Of a DNA stretch of 64,000 nucleotides, positions 42,721 through 49,979 are shown one piece after another; position 1 is the first letter of the stretch, and each line of letters starts with the position of its first letter. The notes beneath the pieces were generated by a model that saw nothing but the letters and a program-made list of their open reading frames with translations, was not told the origin of the DNA and did no database searches. The translations under genes and the position numbers were made by a program. Where the stretch lies: NCBI RefSeq assembly GCF_022229005.1, contig NZ_JAKKFD010000044.1:372001-436000 (forward strand). The letters run 5' to 3'. Origin of the DNA: Micromonospora trifolii. Lineage in GTDB: Bacteria; Actinomycetota; Actinomycetes; Mycobacteriales; Micromonosporaceae.

Positions 42721-43587
42721 TCACCCCTTAGATGAGCCGTTCGAGCCTGAAGTCGGCATTGTTGTGGGTCTTGGTCCGTGAGCGTTCAGTCGCTCGGTCA
42801 GAATGTCAAAAGACGTGGCCTGCTCGTAGGCGTCGCCGTTGCGTAGCCGTTCACCGAGGAGGTCCTCCAGCCGCTGCGCGGTGGCGTTCTGTTCGGCGAT
42901 GAGGTCTCGAACGACAGCAGCGAGACTTTCGTTGGTCATCTTGGCCGCGCCGCTGGCGACGGGGTTGTCGACGAGCTTCTCGAGGATTGCCAGCCAATGA
43001 CGGCTCATCCGATCCACGTATTGTGCGCGTTTCGCGTCCACGTCGTACTCGCAGTCGAGCTTGATCAACTGCTCCCAATACGGTTTGACTGCTCTCTTCA
43101 CGCCCTCATCGAGTTCTACCCACACGTACGGCTGGCAGGTCACCCGCACTCCGTTGCGCTCGTACCGCCACGCCCCGCTGTCGGCGATGGCCCGCTGCAG
43201 CTCTACTTCAAGTTCTCTCGCGCGGTGCGCGACGACGTTGCGGGCTCGGGCGGCGGCGAGACGTGTCAGGGCTCGAACGGCATAGGGCATGAAGTACTGG
43301 GCAGAGCCGCTGAGGAACTCCCTCGGTATTCCTTCGGATGACCATACGAATGTGGCGTGGACGCGAAACGTGAAGACGTAACCGCGCGCCGGCACGATGA
43401 TCGGCGCCGGTGCGTCCCGGCGTTCGGTTAACCGGCCTGGCGGCGGTGGTGGTGGGGGCGGTGGGGGCATGGGGACAGGCTCGGGCCCGCGCAGCGCCGC
43501 CACGAGACGGTGCCATAGCGTCAGTAGCCATGATCGGAACCGGCGCCAGGCGGCGGGAGAACTGGCCGTGTTGGTGGTGTCGGTCAT
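42721..43587 (-). CDS. Unrecognised 288-aa protein, third gene of the cyclase operon
   Basis: ATG 43587, 4 bp after the stop of the preceding gene. N-terminal 35 residues are aromatic and basic (WRRFRSWLLTLWHRLV), possibly an amphipathic membrane-binding helix. A run of ten prolines follows. Residues 60-200 contain strands (YVFTFRVHATFVW) and a long helix RNVVAHRARELEVELQRAI, then YVWVELDEGVKRAV, somewhat like band-7-type domains. The C-terminal half is coiled helix (AAVVRDLIAEQNATAQRLEDLL). No catalytic motif. Operon membership with a cyclase-like protein suggests it is an effector or scaffold of the same system. Confidence 0.65.
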   Translation of the reverse strand: MTDTTNTASSPAAWRRFRSWLLTLWHRLVAALRGPEPVPMPPPPPPPPPPGRLTERRDAPAPIIVPARGYVFTFRVHATFVWSSEGIPREFLSGSAQYFMPYAVRALTRLAAARARNVVAHRARELEVELQRAIADSGAWRYERNGVRVTCQPYVWVELDEGVKRAVKPYWEQLIKLDCEYDVDAKRAQYVDRMSRHWLAILEKLVDNPVASGAAKMTNESLAAVVRDLIAEQNATAQRLEDLLGERLRNGDAYEQATSFDILTERLNAHGPRPTTMPTSGSNGSSKG

Positions 43588-43591
43588 GTCG

Positions 43592-45781
43592 TCACTTCCT
43601 CATCGCGGCGTCGAGCCATTCCGGTAGCCCGTCCTCGAACTGCGAATGCCGGGCGAGGTGGAACCTCATCCGGCGACCCATGCTTGGTAAGGCGGTGAGG
43701 TCGGTGACCAACGCTGCGGTCGCCTTACGCAGGGCTTCGTCGGAGTCAGCCTTGGTCAGCCATTGCTCGAAGGTGCTCCATGCCCTCCGCGACACATCGG
43801 CTGTCAACAGCGCCACCTGCCAGAGGCGTACGAGATCGTGGCTGTCGACCTCCTGCGCTGCGGCTCTGACCAGGAGTTCGGGAGCGCCGCTCGGGGAGGT
43901 GTCGGCCGGTATCGCGGCCAGACTGAGCAAGGCGCTGGCGGCGTGCAGTTGTAGCTGTCGGTCGTCCGACCACTCCGCGAGTTCGAAGATGATCTGATCC
44001 GCCCTGTGCGGGGCGTAGAGCTGGTACACGCCCTCGGCGACCATGTACGTGTGCTGCTGCATCGGATCTTGGGCGATGCGACGTAGGTCGGCGAGGCTCC
44101 AACTGAGATCCGGTTGTTGCAGCCCACTGGCGTACACGCGGGCGGCTGCGTCTCGCTGCAAGTTGCGATGCCCACTGGCCCAGTCTCGGACCTGCCCACG
44201 GACGAGATGACCCACCTGTCCGCCCATGTCAGCCGCGACCATCGCCCAGGCCGCTGCCTGCCGAAGCCGACGTTTGGGTGAGGCCGCCCAGCCGTCAATG
44301 AGGTCGGCGCAGACCCGCGCGAAATCATGGTGAGCGAGCAGGCCAGCCGCCTCAGCCGCCGCTCGCTGCATCGGCTCGTCATCCTCCGAGACCAGCCTGT
44401 CCAGCCACTTGAGCAGGGCTGGCCGAGTGCTGTCGAACTCATGCCACGCCTCATCGATGATGACGCCGCGCATGCCGCCGTCGTGCAGCCATGCCGAGCG
44501 TGACGACCCGCCCCGTAACCGGGTGGCTTCTCGGCCCTCCTGCCAGTCCACCGCGAGCGGTCCGAGCAGCTCCGACACTGGGTGCTGCAATGCCAACCGG
44601 CCCCAGTCCACCCGCTTGGCCTGCCCGTCGATCTCCTCGAGCAGAATGCCGGCCGCCTCGAAGGCGTAATGCAGGGACTGCCAGGCGACGACGGCGTACG
44701 CAATCCGGAAGGCCCTTTCGTGCTGGTCAGCCCGCCGGGGCCGTCGGCTAGCCTCGCCGGCATCCGAACGCAGGATTTCCGCCGCACGAGCCCTGCGCCG
44801 CGGTTGCGAGCTACGGAGGATCTCGGCCAGTGCGCCGCCGTCGGCCGGATGCCCCTGCCCGAGGGCTTCGGCGATTGGCACCACCTCGCGAGGTCCATAG
44901 GTGCTGTGCAGGGCATCGACGAGGTCGCCGTGGTGGAGATACCCGCGGACGAGTTCGGCGCTTTCCTCGTCGCTGAGCCTCAGCCGGTCGCGCAGGTGAT
45001 GACCAAGATGAGCGCGGAAGACGGCCAGCGGTGCTGGGCTCCTGTGCTGCACCTCGGCGCTGTGCCGAACACCCGCACGCGAGTCGTCATGCCTGATCAG
45101 CAGCAGGCTCGCGGACCGTCGTCGAAAGAGATCTGCCAGTAGGCGCATTACCTGACTGTGGCTGTTGCCGGGCAGCCGGAGCACGTAACCGTGATCCTCC
45201 TCGATGCTGTCGCCCGCTCGGCGGAGTACTTCCGGCGCGACATCCCCCGGCAGCAGGATCTCATGTACTCGATCCGGGCTGTGGCGGCGAGCCAGTGCCG
45301 CGCAGGCGGTACTGAACCGCCCGGTGTGCGGCCTACCTGCCAGGCAAGCCGTGGATCGCTGGCCGAGCTTCTCCCCGAGTTCCTCATCTGCGCCCGCCGC
45401 TGCGTACACCGCGAGCAGATCGGGTACTCCCGGCAGATCCCTGATGATGGGTTTCGTCGACGGTTGACCCGTGATAGTCACGACGTGAATCGTGTTGTTG
45501 TTGCCGACAGCGTTCACACCGCGGGCGTCGATCCCCGAGTAGACGGCTGAGAACTGGGTGCCGTACAGCTCCGCACCCACTCGTGGGTCCATCCGTAAGG
45601 AACCCGGGACAATCTCCTCCTGCTCCTCCTGCGACTCGGCTGTCGAGTCCGAAGCACTCTCCTCTTCACGGCGAACCGGCTCATCTATCCGCGGCTCCTG
45701 CAGGGCTGCGTCGCCGGACGCCGCCTCTCCGGAGGACGTACTGGGCGGCGACCGGTCTCCGTCAGGGGTGGTGTCGCTCAT
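43592..45781 (-). CDS. Large helical-repeat-like protein with N-terminal amyloid-like GN motif
   Basis: 729 aa from ATG 45781, which overlaps the cyclase stop as ATGA. Residues 1-60 are acidic and disordered. Residues 81-101 read YSGIDARGVNAVGNNNTIHV plus V, a Gly-Asn motif that closely matches the cyclase C-terminus. Residues 110-290 are a mixed alpha/beta region without a recognisable Walker A; from about 330 to the end are helical pairs with alanine- and leucine-rich faces resembling HEAT/armadillo repeats (QRAAAEAAGLLAHHDFARVC, RQAAAWAMVAADMGGQ, LQLHAASALLSLAAIPAD). It looks like the receptor or scaffold partner of the cyclase, comparable in layout to NLR-like proteins but lacking a visible NTPase. 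Confidence 0.7.
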   Translation of the reverse strand: MSDTTPDGDRSPPSTSSGEAASGDAALQEPRIDEPVRREEESASDSTAESQEEQEEIVPGSLRMDPRVGAELYGTQFSAVYSGIDARGVNAVGNNNTIHVVTITGQPSTKPIIRDLPGVPDLLAVYAAAGADEELGEKLGQRSTACLAGRPHTGRFSTACAALARRHSPDRVHEILLPGDVAPEVLRRAGDSIEEDHGYVLRLPGNSHSQVMRLLADLFRRRSASLLLIRHDDSRAGVRHSAEVQHRSPAPLAVFRAHLGHHLRDRLRLSDEESAELVRGYLHHGDLVDALHSTYGPREVVPIAEALGQGHPADGGALAEILRSSQPRRRARAAEILRSDAGEASRRPRRADQHERAFRIAYAVVAWQSLHYAFEAAGILLEEIDGQAKRVDWGRLALQHPVSELLGPLAVDWQEGREATRLRGGSSRSAWLHDGGMRGVIIDEAWHEFDSTRPALLKWLDRLVSEDDEPMQRAAAEAAGLLAHHDFARVCADLIDGWAASPKRRLRQAAAWAMVAADMGGQVGHLVRGQVRDWASGHRNLQRDAAARVYASGLQQPDLSWSLADLRRIAQDPMQQHTYMVAEGVYQLYAPHRADQIIFELAEWSDDRQLQLHAASALLSLAAIPADTSPSGAPELLVRAAAQEVDSHDLVRLWQVALLTADVSRRAWSTFEQWLTKADSDEALRKATAALVTDLTALPSMGRRMRFHLARHSQFEDGLPEWLDAAMRK

Positions 45782-46599
45782 CGAGGCGAACCCCACGAGT
45801 CGAGGTCTTCTGGGCGGCCCGAGACGGAGATCGAATTGCCGTTGCCGATCGCACCAATTCCCCGCGACCGGATGTCCTGGAAGACCTGCCCACCACTGGC
45901 CGACTGTGGGCGAGACCGGTCGTCACGGCGTTCGACGCTCTCACCGCCGCTCCCGTCGTGTGGTTGGTCAGAGGCGGAAACGGGAGGACCAGGCTCGTAG
46001 GTGGTGGAAATACTCTCGCCCGGAACGTAGATCCAGGCGGTGGCCTCGAAGTGCTTCTCAGGTAGTCGTGCCGTCACCTGTTGGAAGTGCTCAGGCCGAA
46101 GATCCTGGTACTGGCGGACGATGTCGTGGTAGAGCCGGTCCGACACAATCAGCGCGACCGCAGCCCCCGGGAACTGCCGTAACGCGGCCTTGAGCTGGGG
46201 CGAGTCCACCAGTCGGCAGACTGTCACGACGGCGTCGCCTGGGTAGCCGTTCGCCCCGTCGAGATGAACCGGCCCTTCGTGAACACCGACGCGCAAACGG
46301 ATACGTGCCTCATGCCTGAGCCCACGGTTGTGTTCGCGCAACAACCGATCGAGGACCGGCGTAAGCCGCGTCACAACCGCCCGCTCGCTGGCGCCTGGCG
46401 GGAGGATAGCTAGCTCACCATCGCCTCCCTGTTGGATCAACCAGTTGGCGCGGTCGAAGCCCAACTCGTCGCACGCCGTCGCCATGACCTCCCGAAAGGC
46501 CAGCTGCGCTCGATGCTGTAGGACGTTGTCTCGGCCGCTGTAGGACTCCATGTCCACAGCGACCAACACACGCCGGTCTGGGTCCGTGACGTAAGCCAT
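45778..46599 (-). CDS. Class III nucleotide-cyclase-like protein with C-terminal amyloid-like GN motif (Pycsar-like)
   Basis: 273 aa from ATG 46599 with GGAAAG upstream; the frame is open further but without a better start. Residues 10-195 follow the class III cyclase fold: RRVLVAVDMESYSGRD with Asp16, QQGGDGELAIL with Asp60 (the two metal-binding Asp), RLRVGVHEGPVHLDGANGYP, then GDAVVTVCRLVDSP with Arg129. In related actinobacterial proteins the last motif has Asn (AVN-x-x-x-R); here it is Val, so catalysis may be altered. Residues 240-260, FQDIRSRGIGAIGNGNSISV, form a short Gly-Asn motif shared with the next protein. Divergent to it is a DUF5706-like effector gene, the pairing expected for Pycsar (cCMP/cUMP signalling against phage). 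Confidence 0.78.
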   Translation of the reverse strand: MAYVTDPDRRVLVAVDMESYSGRDNVLQHRAQLAFREVMATACDELGFDRANWLIQQGGDGELAILPPGASERAVVTRLTPVLDRLLREHNRGLRHEARIRLRVGVHEGPVHLDGANGYPGDAVVTVCRLVDSPQLKAALRQFPGAAVALIVSDRLYHDIVRQYQDLRPEHFQQVTARLPEKHFEATAWIYVPGESISTTYEPGPPVSASDQPHDGSGGESVERRDDRSRPQSASGGQVFQDIRSRGIGAIGNGNSISVSGRPEDLDSWGSPR

Positions 46600-46731
46600 G
46601 TGCTTTCCATCCCTCACTGGCTCGACAAGTCGTTCGAGACTCATCTCTACAGGCCGGCGGAGCTGGAGATCCCATACAAATACAGGAACAAGGTCCACTG
46701 TCGAGTCAGCGACAAGCGATACTTCGACCCC

Positions 46732-47295
46732 ATGGCTCTCGCCAATATGGCCTTGACTCGAAGCATGGGAAGAAGCCGGAGAGCAAGCAGCGGCGAGGAC
46801 ACGTGGCGGGATCTTCATGTCGGCCTAGTCACGGCGGCATCACTGCAAGCCTCGATCAGACATGCGGACGCGAAAGCCTTGGCGCTGCTGACGGCCGAAG
46901 GAGGCATGGCCGCGACGGTCGTGGATCAAGCCTTGCCAGTCTCGCCGGATGGCAGCACAAAGGTTGCCGCCCTTACCGTGCTCCTTGCGGCCACCATGGT
47001 GATAGCCATGACGGCGGCCACCTGCCAGCTCGCGCTGTCGCTTCGGCCCCGTCTGCCCAGCGCTGGTGGTACGAACCGGTTCGGTTTCCCGGATCTCGTC
47101 GCGGTTGGCCAGCGGCCATCGATTGCCACAGCCACCCGGCACAGGAACGAAGCCTGGGATTTCGTGGTGGTACTCGCCCGGATCGCGATGGCGAAGCATC
47201 TATGCATTCGTCGGTGTATGCCCTGGTTTCTCACGTCGCTGGGCTCCGCCGTCAGCTTGGTGATCCTCAAAGCCTTTGCGGGTGCGATCACGTGA
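46732..47295 (+). CDS. Pycsar-effector-like two-TM protein (DUF5706/PycTM type)
   Basis: 187 aa from ATG 46732; ATGs at 46747 and 46765 are alternatives. No ribosome binding site is seen, but GATACT lies 8 nt before 46732, so the transcript may be leaderless. Residues 24-65 carry the family hallmark: LQASIRHADAKALALLTAEG (A-D-x-K-A-x-x-LL-x-x-x-G). TM1 is about residues 77-102, then PRLP and GFPDLVAVG, a helix LARIAMAKHLCIRRCM, and TM2 about 164-184. In Pycsar the membrane effector binds a cyclic pyrimidine and damages the inner membrane of the infected cell. The gene diverges from the cyclase gene (132 bp apart). Confidence 0.82.
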   Translation: MALANMALTRSMGRSRRASSGEDTWRDLHVGLVTAASLQASIRHADAKALALLTAEGGMAATVVDQALPVSPDGSTKVAALTVLLAATMVIAMTAATCQLALSLRPRLPSAGGTNRFGFPDLVAVGQRPSIATATRHRNEAWDFVVVLARIAMAKHLCIRRCMPWFLTSLGSAVSLVILKAFAGAIT

Positions 47296-47367
47296 CTGGC
47301 TACTGCGCGGTGTAGCGGCATCGACGCGAGACGTGAAGGATGATCTCTGGAGCCTGAGGAGGCGTAC

Positions 47368-48051
47368 ATGGAGGAAGTGCTCTGGCCACCCGCTACGTTC
47401 CTCGGACGCCTTCAACCGTCGACGCGAGAGCAACTCTTGGCGGTGGGAGTCAGGCGCTCGGTGCGAGAGGCCCAGGTGCTTCTCCGGGAGGGCGCCTTGG
47501 AAACCCACGTGGTCCTGCTCCATGACGCGCTCGTCAAAGTCACGGCAGCACTCTCCGACGGCCGGCACGCCTTGCTGGCGATCCGCGTGTCTGGCGACAT
47601 AGTTGGAGAGATCTCCGCCCTGAACGGCACGCCGAGGACGGCGACGATCACTGCGTGTCGTCCATCAACCATCCGGATCATCCACCGCAACGCATTCAGG
47701 GCCTTCCTCCGCGACTACCCTGAAGCCGCTCTAGAGGTGGCCGGAATCGTCGCCGACCGTCTTCGGTGGGCCAACCGGCGACGGATCGACTTCACCTCAT
47801 ACCCTGTGCGAGTTCGTCTGGCCCGAGTCCTGTGGGAACTAGCAGCCGCCTACGGACGACGCAGCCCTCGCGGGTTGGTCATTGACATCCGACTAACGCA
47901 GGACGAGCTGGCTACCCTCTGCGGCGCCGCGGAAATCAGCCTGCAGAAGGCGCTCGGAGGCCTTCGGGCGGACGACGTTGTCGCCACGGGCTACCGCGAG
48001 ATCGTCGTACGAGACAGCGAGGCGCTGCGTCTAATTGCCGAACTTGACTAG
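47368..48051 (+). CDS. Crp/Fnr-family regulator with cyclic-nucleotide-binding domain
   Basis: 227 aa, ATG 47368 with GAGGAGG upstream. Residues 10-120 are a cNMP-binding jelly roll (LLREGALETHVVLLHDALVK, then RVSGDIVGEISALNGTPRTATITA, where GEISAL-x-G-x-PRTATI is the phosphate-binding cassette with Glu and Arg in place). A long dimer helix follows, and a winged helix at 165-215 (LTQDELATLCGAAEISLQKALGGL). It lies 72 bp after the effector gene on the same strand. Together with a cyclase and an effector of the Pycsar type, a sensor that binds the same cyclic nucleotide and regulates the locus is plausible. Confidence 0.87.
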   Translation: MEEVLWPPATFLGRLQPSTREQLLAVGVRRSVREAQVLLREGALETHVVLLHDALVKVTAALSDGRHALLAIRVSGDIVGEISALNGTPRTATITACRPSTIRIIHRNAFRAFLRDYPEAALEVAGIVADRLRWANRRRIDFTSYPVRVRLARVLWELAAAYGRRSPRGLVIDIRLTQDELATLCGAAEISLQKALGGLRADDVVATGYREIVVRDSEALRLIAELD

Positions 48052-48460
48052 CTTTCGACCGGTCCCGGGCGGGCAGTTCGACCCGGCGGACCGGGTTGTC
48101 GCCGATCAGCCCTTCTCGAACTGCGGCGTTCAACGCCGCTCGCGAGGTGTGGTGTGCACGTGGTGCAGGGTGCACGATCTGCGGCGGCCCGGCCCGGTAG
48201 TGGGTGACGGCGATCCGCGCGAACGCCGCGTTAAGCTGCCGTTCGGTCAGGTCACCCAGGATCAGTTGCCCGAGGTGCGGAATCAGGAATACCGCCACGT
48301 CTCGGCGTTTAGGGCATCCCCGTTGTCGCGCGGATCCGGGTTTGGTTCGACAGCCAGCACCGCAGCCACCGGGCCAGGGTCCACGAGCGGCCCGCCTGCT
48401 CCTCGCGTTACAACGCCAGCAATTCGTCGCGCGCCCGCCGGGCGGCTGCCGGCCTTCCGC
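48052..48460 (-). pseudogene. Tyrosine-recombinase (integrase) N-terminal remnant
   Basis: On the minus strand EQAGRSWTLARWLRCWLSNQ and TRIRATTG (about 48430-48330) are followed, after a stop and frameshift, by FLIPHLGQLILGDLTERQLN and then RAALNAAVREGLIGDNPVRR (about 48295-48080). These are the core-binding (SAM-like) domain of actinobacterial phage/ICE integrases. The catalytic domain is missing; the fragment ends at the 3' end of the Crp/Fnr gene. It marks an old mobile-element boundary. Confidence 0.75.
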
Positions 48461-48614
48461 ACGCAGGCAAAGACCGGCGGGCTTCAGCGCACCCCGCTAG
48501 TGGTACGTTGTCGAGCCGGGCGATCAGACCATCGGCGAACGATCACACGGAGCGAGTGTTTGACGTCAACAACGGCTTCAACGGGGAGTAGCCGGGCCGC
48601 ATCGCCGACGGGCG

Positions 48615-48695
48615 CGCAGCGCGGACCCGCACTGTTCTGGGCCATCGACCTCCACGTGCACACCCCAGCCTCACGCGATGTCGACGACAGCGGTA
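48615..48695 (+). pseudogene. PHP-domain N-terminal fragment
   Basis: The plus strand reads ALFWAIDLHVHTPASRDVDD. The D-L-H-V-H-T-P-A-S pattern is the metal-binding start of PHP phosphoesterase domains, such as those of PHP-ATPase proteins in defence islands. The frame ends soon after and no further PHP motif follows, so only a scar remains. Confidence 0.5.
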
Positions 48696-48775
48696 GGAAC
48701 CGCCACGGGCCAGGCCGTGCCAGCCTGTCCAACGCCACCCAACGATGACCAGGGTCAACCAACAGCACCGGATGA

Positions 48776-48920
48776 AGGCCACTCCCGGACGTGGCCCGGC
48801 TCGATCGAGGCCAGTTGCCGAGCGCCGAAGAACGGCAGCAGGTGCGCGCAGACCCGATACTCGTTGCTTTGCCTAGTCGACTCGTTGGACCTGTGGTGGC
48901 GTGTGGTTTGTCCGTGGATA
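48776..48920 (-). pseudogene. Second tyrosine-integrase fragment
   Basis: On the minus strand the sequence STRQSNEYRVCAHLLPFFGA followed by RQLASIEPGHVREWP reads through 48905-48779. It is the integrase N-terminal pattern (Y-R-x-x-x-H-L-LPFFG-x-R-x-LASI-x-P-x-x-V-x-x-W). It differs from the fragment at 48052-48460, so two different integrases have decayed here. Confidence 0.65.
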
Positions 48921-48929
48921 GCATGCAGC

Positions 48930-49979
48930 CACCGTCGGGGACTCAGTGGTTGTGTGGACCTCAGGGGATGCGGCGGTGGCTACCGCCCCAGGGGCTGAGC
49001 CTTTCTCCATGATCGATGTGCGTGAGTCTGGGTCCCATCCTGCAGACCTCGGATGGCAAGGGCGAGCCTGTCGATCAGCCAGTCAGATCCGGTTGTGCTG
49101 TCGCAATCGCGAAGGACGGCGGCGACCTCGCGGTAACCGATCGGTCTGGCGCGAGCGAGCTGTATAGCAGGATTCTGAGCAGCAGCGTCGTTCGGCGGAG
49201 GGCATGGGCGACGTGAGCTACACGGACCTCCGCCGACAGGTGCGCGACATCGTCGATCAGCACATGAGCCGTTGGACATAGCCCTGGCCGTGGCTCTGAT
49301 GTGGGACCAAGACCAACAAAGCACGCTCCCGCCCTGACGGTGGCAGCTCCGAAGTGGTCACCCACCAGCGAGACGTACCGGAAGATCCTGATACTGCTGG
49401 AGCCAGGTAGAGCTGGAGCCAGACCGAGACCACTGCGGCGGAAATGTGCGCACCATAAGGATCTCCTGCATGCTGCCACGGTCCAGGTCACACGCCGGGA
49501 TGTGCCTGCCATCCGCTGTCGCATGATCGGTCCCTGGCCGGAATCGGTACGGCCCCCACACTTGCTTAAGACGTCCTCCTGCGTCAGCCCCCATGGAGCG
49601 GTATCAAGCGGCCGCTCTTGGTCGTCACGACAACGGTTTCGATCGCGTCCAGGCGGTCCAGGCCGTCGGGTCCGACACGTTTGACCGCACCGTACGCAAG
49701 GTGATCCGCGGGGCTCATGCACTCATGCTGCCCCGGATCTTCCCCGTCATCGCCGGGTAGCCGGATCCGACGCTGTCCCCGCGCGGCGATCCGTGCACCT
49801 CTCACCGCCGGACCGCCGCCTCGCCGACCTGCAGGTGTGAGGTCGTGTCAGGCGTCGTGAGGTTCTGTGAGTCACCGAGTCACTCCCCCGGCAGGTCCGT
49901 GGTCATAGCGTCGCGGCACCGGGTGATGCCACCCGCCGCCACCGGTTCCGGCCGGAACCAGACGATGAACGGAGGGCAG
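48930..49979. other. About 1 kb of decayed or non-coding DNA
   Basis: No complete gene was recognised. Minus-strand frames read IGYREVAAVLRDCDSTTGSD at about 49140 and YGAVKRVGPDGLDRLDAIET at about 49640-49720; these look like pieces of former genes, but their families are not clear. The final 100 bp are the upstream region of the LysM/BTAD gene. Confidence 0.4.

Noticed and set aside
46600..46731. Upstream part of the Pycsar-effector-like frame
   Set aside because: It overlaps the cyclase upstream region and has no family similarity; a start at 46732 gives the expected short cytoplasmic N-terminus.
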